10,656 bases of DNA, taken from assembly GCA_016765335.1 (NCBI GenBank), contig JAESQE010000327.1:6064-16719 (forward strand). The letters are read 5' to 3'. This document shows, one piece after another, positions 1-7,101 of the stretch (the first letter of the stretch is position 1; every line of letters starts with the position of its first letter). The DNA is from Planctomycetaceae bacterium (GTDB lineage Bacteria > Planctomycetota > Planctomycetia > Planctomycetales > Planctomycetaceae). Both the position numbers and the translations under genes were made by a program. The notes under the pieces are model-generated. The model saw nothing but the letters and a program-made list of their open reading frames with translations. It did not search any database and was not told the DNA's origin.

Positions 1-1380
1 TGTTGGTAATTCCAGGAACGGGCGAAGATGCAACTGACCGCTGCCAGCATGAGCATAAAGAGACGCAGTGACTTGGTATCGCTGGAGTACCTTTTGAGCC
101 TGTTGCAGAAACTTTCCGATTGAACGAGCCGGCACTGCGATATCTTCCACAAAGGGAATCGGGCGAGCATCGCCTTGAATGCTGGCAAGTAGCGGCACAA
201 CCTGTTGTGGTAGTTTCCACAACTCTGAGCTGTCCTGCTCGCCTTGAGCATGGATTCCAATGGAACAACCGGTGACTTCAAGGCTGAGGAACTGTTTGAA
301 TCTCTCGATTCGTTGGTCAAGATCGCCTCGGCTTGTATCAACAAATTCAACGATTAAGGCAGCTTCAGCAATCGGGGAAATGATCTGTTTGTATTTTTCG
401 CTGTGATCTCTGGCAAGTGTAAGTAACCGACGATCTAGTAAATCGCAAGCTGCCGGTTCATATTCCAGTATGCTTGATAAAGACTGTGATGCTTGATCGA
501 ATTGTGAAAACAGCAGCAGCAGCACATCACGTTGAGCCGGTATGGGTGTTGTGTGAAGAACAACCTCGGTGCAAAGACCAAGTGTGCCTTCTGAGCCGAC
601 GAATAGACGAGGAAAGTCAATGATCCCGCCGCTCAAGGCTCCACGTAGCATGTAGCCTGAGGTATTACGAAGCAGCAGCGGCTGATATTGTTCGATAAGA
701 GATTCGTTCTCTCGTAAAATCGCAGCAAGCCTGCGCAGGATGACTCGCACCCTCGCATAATCATCGTGCTCTTCCTCGGGGCCAGTAAATGCAGCTACAA
801 TTGTCCCGGGGGTTATTGATTCGCGTTCTAGCCAGTGGGCTGTGCCATCGGAAAAGACAATTTGAAGTGACTGAATATGATCACGCGTGGAACCTACTCG
901 AATCGCGTGGGAGCCAGCCGCATCAACGCCTATCATGCCGCCAATGGTTGTGATGGCAGAGTTGGAAGGATCAGGTGAAAAGTATCGACCGGTTAATGCT
1001 AACACTTGATTTAAGTCATCAAGAACAACTCCAGGTTGTACGACAACTGAGTCTGCTCGAATCTCCAGAATTTGATTCATGTGCCGAGAGAAGTCGACGA
1101 TAATTCCTGCTCCCAGACAGCCACCTGCCAAGCCCGTCCCAGAACCTCTGGCGATCACCGGGATTTGATGATCTGCCCCATAACGAACAACCGCTTTAAC
1201 ATCGTCAGTTCCTTTGGGGAAGACGACAGCCAGTGGAAGAATTTGGTGCAAGCTGGCATCGGTCGCGAACAATGCTCGTGTCCCACGATCACTACGTACT
1301 TCACCTTGCAGAAGTCCCAGTAAATCTTCCTGGATCTGTTCGCTCAAATTCGTATTTTGCTCAACAGAAGAGTTCAGCAC
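1..1380 (-). CDS. FAD-linked oxidoreductase (GlcD/YdiJ type), partial at left edge
   Basis: Seen: an open minus-strand frame of 460 codons that runs off the left edge, so the C-terminal part is missing. The FAD-binding PCMH-type domain occupies about residues 35-280, with the flavin loop ARGSGTGLAGG (78-88), SPDPSNSAITTIGGM (135-149) and VGSEGTLG (261-268). The FAD-oxidase C-terminal domain follows to the edge and contains the conserved YAHAGSGQLHLRPF stretch (442-455). Known of the family: these enzymes oxidise 2-hydroxy acids such as D-lactate, glycolate or D-2-hydroxyglutarate and pass electrons to a partner or quinone. The AHAGxGQLHxRPF form is typical of the long (about 1000-residue) FAD plus Fe-S fusion proteins, so an iron-sulfur domain probably lies outside the window; that is inference. 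Start: GTG at 1380, with a weak CGAGA six bases upstream. An in-frame TAA 24 bases upstream rules out longer starts, and the first in-frame ATG (1074) would remove the flavin loop. The substrate cannot be told from the sequence. Confidence 0.9.
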   Translation of the reverse strand, partial: MLNSSVEQNTNLSEQIQEDLLGLLQGEVRSDRGTRALFATDASLHQILPLAVVFPKGTDDVKAVVRYGADHQIPVIARGSGTGLAGGCLGAGIIVDFSRHMNQILEIRADSVVVQPGVVLDDLNQVLALTGRYFSPDPSNSAITTIGGMIGVDAAGSHAIRVGSTRDHIQSLQIVFSDGTAHWLERESITPGTIVAAFTGPEEEHDDYARVRVILRRLAAILRENESLIEQYQPLLLRNTSGYMLRGALSGGIIDFPRLFVGSEGTLGLCTEVVLHTTPIPAQRDVLLLLFSQFDQASQSLSSILEYEPAACDLLDRRLLTLARDHSEKYKQIISPIAEAALIVEFVDTSRGDLDQRIERFKQFLSLEVTGCSIGIHAQGEQDSSELWKLPQQVVPLLASIQGDARPIPFVEDIAVPARSIGKFLQQAQKVLQRYQVTASLYAHAGSGQLHLRPFLELPT

Positions 1381-1508
1381 AGTATTCTCGAAGAGGTTGA
1401 ATTAGAAAAGTTGTTCCAAGGATGAATACATATGATGTGTAACGATTAAACTATGTGAAATTGAATTGCCCGGATCAGGGCTTGCACGCGAGAACACACC
1501 ATTGGTTT

Positions 1509-1517
1509 ATTATATCA
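1509..1517 (-). promoter_or_regulatory. Extended -10 promoter element for the FAD oxidase, overlapping the recQ stop
   Basis: The minus strand reads TGATATAAT, an exact match to the extended -10 consensus TGnTATAAT. Its TGA is also the recQ stop codon. No good -35 hexamer lies 16-18 bases upstream, which an extended -10 can tolerate. It would place a transcript start near 1502 and give the oxidase gene a leader of about 120 bases. This is inferred from sequence only. Confidence 0.4.
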
Positions 1518-3899
1518 TTTTGGCGTGGATTCTTCTTGTTTCCAATCAAGATTCTTCAAACAGGCAACTGCGATGCGTATATGCGAATAAGGGACTTCTT
1601 CGTCAAGTGCTTCAAATAAAGGTTTAAGTCGATCTGAATCCATTGAGTACGCAGCTTTTGTGATTCTTTGAAACGTTTCATCATCGACCCATGGTTCCGG
1701 AGTTTGTATTCGGTGAAAAGCGATATGATCAGCCAGATAACCACTGGTTGTGGAAATCGCTCGTTTCATGGATTCAGCGACTTGTTCAACCGTTAAACCT
1801 TGCTGGAATAATTCAGAGGCCTGCATCGCTGGCTTGGTCAACTGTAGTGTTGAATCCTCTTGATCATTTTTTGTGTCTAATGCAGTGTCTTTTTCGTTAG
1901 CTGTAGGACTGGATGAGGTTTCAATTTGATGTTCGTCACAAAACGCTGAAATGCACGACATGAATCTTTCACCGTACTCTTCTGCTTTGTGTCCCCCGAC
2001 GCCGTGAATGTTCAGGAATCCTTGATCGGAGGAAGGTTTCTTGATCGCTAAATCAATTAAGGTTACATCTCCAAAGACAACAAACGGTGGGACTCCTTTG
2101 TCTTGTGCGAGTTCACGCCGGAGCTTACGCAATTCTTCAAAGAGCAAACCCTCTGGTCCGCCCAGGTCACCCTGACTGGGGCGAGAGGATTTTGAAGCTG
2201 ACGTTTTACTGGATTTGGCTGGCTGAAGTAATCGAGGGGTGAACTCATCTTTGAAAACCTTCCTGGCGATTGGCGTCAGACGGATGGTGCCATATTCGCC
2301 GTAGCGTTCCAGGCAGCCTTGTCCAACTAATTGCTCAATCCAGTCACGCACGCTTTTCTTTTTATGTTCGCTTAATAAGCCGTATGTGGAGAGCTGGTTA
2401 TGATTATTATCAAGCAGCCGCTGTTCTTTCGATCCAATCAAAACACTGGCGACATAATCCGCACCAAAGCGTTCTTCTACACGATGCACACAGGAAAGAA
2501 TTTTCTGTGAAATGATCTTCGCGCCTTCAACTTCTTTCAATTCACCCAGGCAGGTGTCGCAGGCATGACAGTTATCTTTTGAATAATCTTGTCCAAAATG
2601 TTCTACCAGATGGCGGTGTCTACAACTTGCTGAAGCACAATAGTTGTTCATCAGCGAAAGTTGCCCATGGGCGACCTCAGCTGCTTCTCCTTCCAGGTCG
2701 GAGAGAATCTTTTTCCAGGTAAAGAAATCGTTCCCGCCGTAAAAGAGACAGCATTCTGCGGGCAGACCATCTCGTCCTGCCCGACCGGTTTCCTGCTGAT
2801 AGTTCTCCAACGATTTCGTCGCAGAGGCGTGAATCACATAACGTACATTCGACTTGTCGATCCCCATCCCAAAGGCGACCGTCGCAACGACCATGTCAAC
2901 CTTTTCATTCAAGAAATCATTCTGAGCACGTTCTCTTTTGTTGTGGTCTAAGCCAGCATGATACGCAGCTACTCTGTAGCCACACTGATTCAAATCCGCT
3001 GCTAAACCTTCGACTTGCTTACGTGTGATGCAGTAGATGATCCCAGATTCATCTGGATGGCGATCAATCACTTCGCGAACCTGTTTCAGCAATTGATCTC
3101 TGCGAGAAATTCGGTAGGTCAAATTCGGACGATCAAAATTGCCAACAAGAACTTCGGGAGATTCCAGTTTCAACTGCGTGGAAATATCATCGCGAACTTG
3201 TTCGGTGGCAGTCGCTGTGTAAGCATGCATGTCGAGATCAGGGAATCGGTTTCTTAAGTCCCCTATAATTCGATATTCGGGACGAAAGTTATGCCCCCAG
3301 CTACTAATACAGTGAGCTTCATCGACGGCAATGAATGAAATGGTCTGTTCGCTCAAAAATTCAAGTGTGCGTTCATTACAAAGCCTTTCCGGAGCGACAT
3401 ACAGAATCTTGATCTTTCCATTACGTACATCATTGGCAATTTGGAAGCGTTCTTCTGACGAAAGAGAACTGTTGATTGCAGCTGCATGAATACCACATTC
3501 CTTCAATGCATCTACTTGATCCTTCATCAACGCAATCAACGGCGAGACAATGATCGCCAGCCCTTCACGTAGTAACGCAGGAACCTGGTAACAAAGTGAT
3601 TTCCCTCCTCCGGTTGGTAGAACAACAACCGAATCCTGCTTATTGATCACCGAACGCATCGCTTCAAGTTGCAACGGTCGAAACGTATCGTATCCCCAAT
3701 ATTTCTGTAAAACAGCAAGGATTTCCGCGTCATCAATCTTAGGTAACTCAGCTTGAGGAGATTGAGTATCAAGGTTGTCGTCAGAATATGATTCCTGAGT
3801 ATCAGAAAATGACGAATCGTCCAGATAAGCCTCGCTTGATATCGCTTCGGATTCACTGGGGAATTCAGTTTGTTGTTCGGAATGAGGATTCGATTCCAT
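1515..3899 (-). CDS. recQ: ATP-dependent DNA helicase RecQ with C-terminal HTH extension
   Basis: A 794-residue 3'-5' DNA helicase acting in recombination and stalled-fork repair. Seen in order: an acidic, Ser/Glu/Asp-rich extension (1-60); motif 0 (GYDTFRPLQ, 69-77); Walker A VLPTGGGKS (93-101, Lys100); DEAH box (193-196) followed by the RecQ aromatic loop CISSWGHNFRPEYR; TATAT (228-232); motif V around GMGIDKSNVRYVIH (344-357); motif VI QETGRAGRDG (369-378). Zinc ligands Cys426, Cys444, Cys447 and Cys450 match the RecQ pattern. An RQC winged helix covers about 460-555 and an HRDC domain about 584-655. A further domain (about 690-785, containing LFQQGLTVEQVAESM) resembles the helicase-associated HTH found at the end of some long RecQ proteins. 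The usual E. coli form is about 610 residues, so both ends are extended. The ATG at 3899 is the only start upstream of motif 0; no clear Shine-Dalgarno is seen. It is divergent from purQ and lies 134 bases upstream of the co-directional oxidase. Confidence 0.97.
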   Translation of the reverse strand: MESNPHSEQQTEFPSESEAISSEAYLDDSSFSDTQESYSDDNLDTQSPQAELPKIDDAEILAVLQKYWGYDTFRPLQLEAMRSVINKQDSVVVLPTGGGKSLCYQVPALLREGLAIIVSPLIALMKDQVDALKECGIHAAAINSSLSSEERFQIANDVRNGKIKILYVAPERLCNERTLEFLSEQTISFIAVDEAHCISSWGHNFRPEYRIIGDLRNRFPDLDMHAYTATATEQVRDDISTQLKLESPEVLVGNFDRPNLTYRISRRDQLLKQVREVIDRHPDESGIIYCITRKQVEGLAADLNQCGYRVAAYHAGLDHNKRERAQNDFLNEKVDMVVATVAFGMGIDKSNVRYVIHASATKSLENYQQETGRAGRDGLPAECCLFYGGNDFFTWKKILSDLEGEAAEVAHGQLSLMNNYCASASCRHRHLVEHFGQDYSKDNCHACDTCLGELKEVEGAKIISQKILSCVHRVEERFGADYVASVLIGSKEQRLLDNNHNQLSTYGLLSEHKKKSVRDWIEQLVGQGCLERYGEYGTIRLTPIARKVFKDEFTPRLLQPAKSSKTSASKSSRPSQGDLGGPEGLLFEELRKLRRELAQDKGVPPFVVFGDVTLIDLAIKKPSSDQGFLNIHGVGGHKAEEYGERFMSCISAFCDEHQIETSSSPTANEKDTALDTKNDQEDSTLQLTKPAMQASELFQQGLTVEQVAESMKRAISTTSGYLADHIAFHRIQTPEPWVDDETFQRITKAAYSMDSDRLKPLFEALDEEVPYSHIRIAVACLKNLDWKQEESTPK

Positions 3900-3945
3900 T
3901 GTGTATTACGTTATCTGTGCAAATGGACGTTGAGCGGGAATTGAT

Positions 3946-3973
3946 AATTTAAATCAGCTGTGATTGATATGAA
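3946..3973 (-). promoter_or_regulatory. Weak candidate promoter for recQ
   Basis: On the minus strand TTCATA (3973-3968) and TAAATT (3951-3946) are spaced by 16 bases. Each matches four of six consensus positions. The location upstream of recQ fits, but the region is A/T-rich and a chance match is likely. Confidence 0.2.
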
Positions 3974-4026
3974 CTGTAATCGCTTGGAAAGTTGCAAGAT
4001 TCTGAGCATGAATTTTTCTAATGGTT

Positions 4027-4035
4027 TGCTATCAT
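4027..4035 (+). promoter_or_regulatory. Candidate extended -10 promoter for purQ
   Basis: TGCTATCAT fits the extended -10 pattern TGnTATAAT with one mismatch. No convincing -35 is present 16-18 bases upstream. Transcription would begin near 4042, leaving a leader of about 80 bases before the purQ ATG. No purine riboswitch core was recognised in that leader. Confidence 0.35.
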
Positions 4036-4120
4036 ACTGGACCCAAGCGAGAAAGACCATTAGCATCCCGTTTTGGGTTGCACAGAAATCATACGAAAAC
4101 CAGACTGAAATCAATAAATC

Positions 4121-4927
4121 ATGACATCTCCTCGTGTATGTGTGTTAAGAGCTCCGGGTACGAATTGCGATCCGGAAACTTGCTACGCTTTTGAATTAGC
4201 AGGAGCCAAGGTAGATAATGTGCATCTTTTCGAACTGGCAAAGCACCCTGAACGCCTTAAAGATTACCAAATCCTCTGTATTCCAGGGGGATTCAGCTAT
4301 GGCGATGATATCGGAGCCGGCGTGATCTTTGCTGGTCAGTTGCGCAGGCAACTCGATGAAATGTTGCACGATTTCCTTGATCGCGACACCTTAACACTGG
4401 GAATCTGCAACGGGTTTCAAGTACTGATGAAAGCAGGCATTCTTCCAGGATCAGAAGGAAAAAGCACATCAGAGGATATCGATCACCGTCAAGTGACGCT
4501 CACCTGGAATGACAACGGAAAATACACCGCTCGCTGGGTCAATTTAGTCTGTGATAGTTCGAAAAGTGTGTTCCTCAAAGGAATTGATACCATCGAACTT
4601 CCGATTGCACATGCTGAAGGAAAACTTTGTGTCAGCGATCAATCTCTACCTGAAAAATGGGAAAAATCTGGTCAACTTGGACTTCGTTACTGCGATGCAT
4701 CAGGCCAAGCCACTGATAAAGTTCTTAGCGAACCGATGAATCCGAATGGTTCAATTGCAAATATTGCCGGTTTGAGCGATCCAACAGGCCGAGTTTTGGG
4801 CTTAATGCCTCACCCAGAACGGTTCCTCAAGGCAACACATCACCCACAATGGACGCGTAATAACCTAACAGGTAAGGGCGATGGCCTGAAAATCTTTGAA
4901 AACGCCGTCAACTATTTTAGTGCTTAG
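4121..4927 (+). CDS. purQ: Phosphoribosylformylglycinamidine synthase, glutaminase subunit PurQ
   Basis: Cytoplasmic class I glutamine amidotransferase of de novo purine synthesis. It releases ammonia from glutamine for the PurL subunit, which converts FGAR to FGAM using ATP. Seen: N-terminal VCVLRAPGTNCDPET (6-20), the oxyanion region IPGGFSYGDDIGAG (54-67), the nucleophile elbow LGICNGFQVL with catalytic Cys96, PIAHAEGKL (161-169), and the His-Glu pair of the triad in LMPHPERF (His231, Glu233). At 268 residues it is longer than the roughly 225-residue Bacillus protein. The extra length is mainly between about residues 110 and 215, including NPNGSIANIAGLSDPTGRVLG, wording also used by the glutaminase domain of large fused PurL. 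The ATG at 4121 directly precedes the first beta-strand; no Shine-Dalgarno is evident. purS and purL are not adjacent, so the complex is probably encoded at dispersed loci. Confidence 0.97.
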   Translation: MTSPRVCVLRAPGTNCDPETCYAFELAGAKVDNVHLFELAKHPERLKDYQILCIPGGFSYGDDIGAGVIFAGQLRRQLDEMLHDFLDRDTLTLGICNGFQVLMKAGILPGSEGKSTSEDIDHRQVTLTWNDNGKYTARWVNLVCDSSKSVFLKGIDTIELPIAHAEGKLCVSDQSLPEKWEKSGQLGLRYCDASGQATDKVLSEPMNPNGSIANIAGLSDPTGRVLGLMPHPERFLKATHHPQWTRNNLTGKGDGLKIFENAVNYFSA

Positions 4928-5042
4928 TGATATGGTGAGATCTTTTTGCTTGACCTGAAATGACGCTTCGATGCCTGAGGAGTCCTACTCCGTTCTGTAG
5001 CTGGGATTAACTAAGTCTCAAGTTGGTGTAGGCCGGAATGCT

Positions 5043-5064
5043 CTGATTCCAAACCTGATTCCAA
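5043..5064. repeat. Short tandem direct repeat CTGATTCCAA x2
   Basis: CTGATTCCAA occurs at 5043-5052 and again at 5055-5064, a 12-base period of roughly one helical turn. An upstream GGAAT (5035-5039) is complementary to the ATTCC in both copies. It could be a small protein-binding site or chance; only two units are present. Confidence 0.4.
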
Positions 5065-5150
5065 TATAAAATCACTCTTCATGGCTTGCTGTGCTTTTAC
5101 TTGATTCGAAGTAATTCCGGCAAATATGCCTTTAATTAATCGATCCTCGG

Positions 5151-5192
5151 GTGCCTTCGGCACTCACACGACCCTGAACGGGATCGTATGAG
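5151..5192. repeat. Two adjacent palindromes, REP-like extragenic element
   Basis: The first palindrome is GTGCC-ttc-GGCAC (5151-5163), perfect with a 3-base loop. The second begins at the last base of the first and spans 5163-5192: CTCACACGACCC pairs with GGG(A)TCGTATGAG around the loop TGAAC, with one bulged A (5183) and one C/A mismatch (5167/5188). Flanking CGATCC (5141-5146) and GGATCG (5181-5186), and CGACC/GGTCG (5169-5173/5199-5203), offer alternative pairings. No T-run follows, so it is not a standard terminator. Paired palindromes outside genes are typical of REP/BIME-type elements, but whether it is repeated elsewhere in the genome cannot be seen here. Confidence 0.5.
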
Positions 5193-5296
5193 CTCCCCGG
5201 TCGCAATGGAAGAATAGGTAATCTTTAAGAGAATCCGAAGCCGTTGCGTAGGCATTCGTTGATGAAATATACTCAGTTTTGTGTTCAGAACTGCCA

Positions 5297-5326
5297 TTGA
5301 CCCCATAGCTTGTGTTTTTCTATATT
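5297..5326 (+). promoter_or_regulatory. sigma70-like promoter of the glycan cluster
   Basis: TTGACC (5297-5302, five of six -35 positions) and TATATT (5321-5326, five of six -10 positions) are separated by 18 bases. The predicted transcript start is near 5333, giving a leader of about 120 bases before the first methyltransferase gene. It is the best promoter match in the long gene-free stretch and sits directly upstream of the cluster. Confidence 0.5.
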
Positions 5327-5331
5327 CCGAT

Positions 5332-5356
5332 ATCTTATCTGAGGACCAGATGGGAT
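5332..5356 (+). promoter_or_regulatory. 10-bp hairpin at the 5' end of the cluster leader
   Basis: ATCTTATCTG (5332-5341) pairs with CAGATGGGAT (5347-5356) around the 5-base loop AGGAC. As RNA all ten positions pair, two of them as G-U. The hairpin starts at the predicted transcript start, where 5' stem-loops are known to shield mRNA from decay. No T-run follows. Confidence 0.45.
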
Positions 5357-5454
5357 CTCCCTGTGGAAATGACTTTTGCGGGGTTGATTTTACGTACAAT
5401 TTCGTTGTGCGTATCGATGAATATGTCGTAATTTTGTCAGGATGACAGCTTCTT

Positions 5455-6252
5455 ATGCGACCACATAAAGTAAATAGTTTTCCCGGTTATATGCACGAGG
5501 CTCTCAATTTCTTTGGAGAGCAGGCACCCGGACAGCACATTCTCGACCTGCCCGCAGGCAGCGGCAAACTGACCAAAGCCTTGCGGGAGCAAGGACATAT
5601 CGTCACGCCTGGCGATATCAACAAACACGAAGAAGACTTCGCGTATACCGATATGACCAAACGCTTGCCGTTTGATGATGAAACATTTGATGGTGTCATT
5701 TGCCTCGAAGGAATCGAGCACGTACTCAATCCTTACTTATTGATTGGGGAATTGATTCGCGTCTCAAAAGTTGGCGGGCATGTTATTGTCTCGACTCCGA
5801 ATATCATGAATATGTATTCGCGATTACAGTTTCTGTTGACAGGAACTTTCTATCAGTTTCATCCCTCACAGCTTCATGAATACGAACCAGAAGAAGCGGT
5901 CGACCGATTTCACATCTCGCCCATGTCGTACCATTCGATGCGATATCTTGGCAATTACTTTGGTGCCAAGGTGGCCCAGGTACGGGGCGATAAAGCGAAA
6001 AAACGCATGCTTTTCCCATTGTATCATGCGATTTCGCTGGCTGGAAAACTATGGTCTCGCTCGCTCTTCTTTTCTAAGAATTACGAACAATACCGTGAGC
6101 GAAATGAAGAAATTTATCAGCATATCAACACCCGATCTGTGATGACGAGTCGTTCCATTGTGATGGTGTTTGAAAAAACTCGTCCTATGCAAGAGATCAA
6201 TTACGGAATCGAATCCCCCAATCCATCGGAATCTGTCCGAAACGCTGCGTAA
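5455..6252 (+). CDS. Class I SAM-dependent methyltransferase
   Basis: A 265-residue cytoplasmic methyltransferase of the Methyltransf_11/23 kind. Seen: SAM-binding motif I ILDLPAGSGKLT (29-40), a variant of the usual D-x-G-x-G-x-G; motif II GDI (53-55); and the family signature LPFDDETFDGVICLEGIEHV (71-90). Then come the post-motif helix and strand ELIRVSKVGGHVIVSTPN (99-116) and a His/Tyr-rich segment FYQFHPSQLHEYEPEE (132-147), which could shape the acceptor pocket. Nothing identifies the acceptor. Its place as first gene of a sugar-transfer cluster suggests a sugar or glycolipid intermediate, which is inference. Start ATG at 5455; the nearest purine run (CAGGA, 5438-5442) is rather far upstream, so initiation may be weak. 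It ends in Ala-Ala, and the next gene begins 28 bases later. The product is confidently a methyltransferase; the substrate is unknown. Confidence 0.9.
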   Translation: MRPHKVNSFPGYMHEALNFFGEQAPGQHILDLPAGSGKLTKALREQGHIVTPGDINKHEEDFAYTDMTKRLPFDDETFDGVICLEGIEHVLNPYLLIGELIRVSKVGGHVIVSTPNIMNMYSRLQFLLTGTFYQFHPSQLHEYEPEEAVDRFHISPMSYHSMRYLGNYFGAKVAQVRGDKAKKRMLFPLYHAISLAGKLWSRSLFFSKNYEQYRERNEEIYQHINTRSVMTSRSIVMVFEKTRPMQEINYGIESPNPSESVRNAA

Positions 6253-6265
6253 TTTTCAAATTGAG

Positions 6266-6271
6266 ACAGGA
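6266..6271 (+). promoter_or_regulatory. Ribosome binding site supporting the GTG start at 6281
   Basis: ACAGGA lies nine bases before GTG 6281. It favours this start over an in-frame ATG at 6170, which would put 83 bases of this gene inside the preceding methyltransferase gene. Confidence 0.45.
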
Positions 6272-6280
6272 TATTTGTTC

Positions 6281-7066
6281 GTGCAACAGACAAACTCGCA
6301 ATCAGAAATCCAGGCAGCACCTTTCTCAGCAGCAGTCATCTGCTATAACGAGGAAGAATACATCGGACAGTGCCTGGAGTCTTTGTCCTGGTGTGAACAG
6401 GTCGTGCTTGTTGATTCCGGTTCTCAGGATAACACATTAGAAATCGCAGCGAAGTTTCCTAACGTTTCGATTCATTCACGTCCTTTTGATAATTTCATTA
6501 ATCAGAAAAACCATGCATTGTCTTTGTGCAATAATGAATGGATCGTTTCATTAGATGCTGACGAAGTGCTTGTTCCGGAATTAATTGAAGAAATCAATCA
6601 ATTAGATTTGAACAAAGCTGGGTACCGAATCAGTCGCAGAACGTTTATTGGTTCACAAGAAATCAAACATGGTAACTGGAGTCCGGATTTTCAGTTACGT
6701 TTGTTTCGAAAGTCATTGGCACAGTGGGGCGGGACGAATCCTCACGAAACGATTCTAATTGAAGGTGATATCGGCAAACTGGAAGCTCGGATGCTTCACT
6801 ACAGTTATCACACACAACAAGAATTCGTGGAACGTAACACCAAGTACGTACACATGATGGTCGATCACTTATCAGGCAAGGGACGTACAACAAACGTAGC
6901 AGAGCCTTACGTGCATTGTGTTGGGAATTTTTTGAAAGCCTATGTTTTACGAGCAGGTTTTCTGGATGGATCAGCCGGTTTTTTCCTGGCTCGTCATATC
7001 GCAGGCGGTTCCTATTTGAAATACAAGCTTCTTGCAGAGAAAACTCGTCAATCAAAAGCAGCATAA
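6281..7066 (+). CDS. GT2 family glycosyltransferase, WaaE/LgtF (beta-1,4-glucosyltransferase) type
   Basis: A 261-residue inverting glycosyltransferase with GT-A fold. Seen: N-terminal FSAAVICYNEEEYIGQCLESL (15-35), VVLVDSGSQDNTLEIA (41-56), the RPFDNFINQKNHAL segment (67-80) characteristic of LPS-core beta-glucosyltransferases, and the nucleotide-sugar and metal motif SLDADE (90-95) with the DxD Asp92/Asp94. The acceptor-side stretch NPHETI (153-158) and C-terminal RAGFLDGSAGFFLA (224-237) are also typical of this subgroup. Known members (WaaE/KdtX, LgtF) add glucose to the inner-core heptose of lipopolysaccharide at the inner face of the cytoplasmic membrane; that this one uses the same donor and acceptor is inference. 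GTG 6281 is chosen for its ribosome site. An in-frame ATG at 6170 would add 37 residues without family resemblance and overlap the upstream gene. The protein ends in SKAA. Confidence 0.9.
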   Translation: MQQTNSQSEIQAAPFSAAVICYNEEEYIGQCLESLSWCEQVVLVDSGSQDNTLEIAAKFPNVSIHSRPFDNFINQKNHALSLCNNEWIVSLDADEVLVPELIEEINQLDLNKAGYRISRRTFIGSQEIKHGNWSPDFQLRLFRKSLAQWGGTNPHETILIEGDIGKLEARMLHYSYHTQQEFVERNTKYVHMMVDHLSGKGRTTNVAEPYVHCVGNFLKAYVLRAGFLDGSAGFFLARHIAGGSYLKYKLLAEKTRQSKAA

Positions 7067-7088
7067 CAATTAGATAAATATCAATCTC

Positions 7089-7093
7089 AAGGA
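7089..7093 (+). promoter_or_regulatory. Shine-Dalgarno that decides the TylF-like start
   Basis: AAGGA lies eight bases before the ATG at 7102. The earlier in-frame ATG at 7093 overlaps the last base of this site and has no other ribosome site, so 7102 is preferred. Confidence 0.6.
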
Positions 7094-7101
7094 TGAGTAA
7101 G

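Larger units (their letters stand above)
4928..5454. other. 527-base intergenic region with repeats and promoter signals, no gene
   Basis: No frame on either strand gives a recognisable protein. The longest is an 87-codon minus-strand frame with no motif or ribosome site, overlapping the palindromes described separately. Just after purQ a small GGAGT/ACTCC hairpin (4979-4991) has no T-run, so it is not a convincing terminator. Further on come a 10-base direct repeat, a pair of adjacent palindromes, a sigma70-like promoter and a leader hairpin, each listed on its own. The region separates the purine gene from the glycan cluster. Confidence 0.7.

Noticed and set aside
511..526. CAG/AGC triplet microrepeat
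   Set aside because: It encodes a Leu run in the FAD oxidase on the minus strand; the short repeat is explained by coding.
1468..1481. GCCC/GGGC hairpin as terminator after recQ
   Set aside because: Only four base pairs and no T-run on either strand.
3911..4114. 67-codon minus-strand frame between recQ and purQ
   Set aside because: No motif; it fills the divergent promoter region and its composition looks non-coding.
4042..4120. Purine riboswitch in the purQ leader
   Set aside because: The leader is short and shows no three-way-junction core or conserved loop bases that I could recognise.
4979..4991. GGAGT-cct-ACTCC hairpin as purQ terminator
   Set aside because: Five pairs only and no downstream T-run; could not be supported as an intrinsic terminator.
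5136..5399. 87-codon minus-strand reading frame in the intergenic region
   Set aside because: No recognisable motif, no ribosome site, and it overlaps the palindromes and the predicted promoter.
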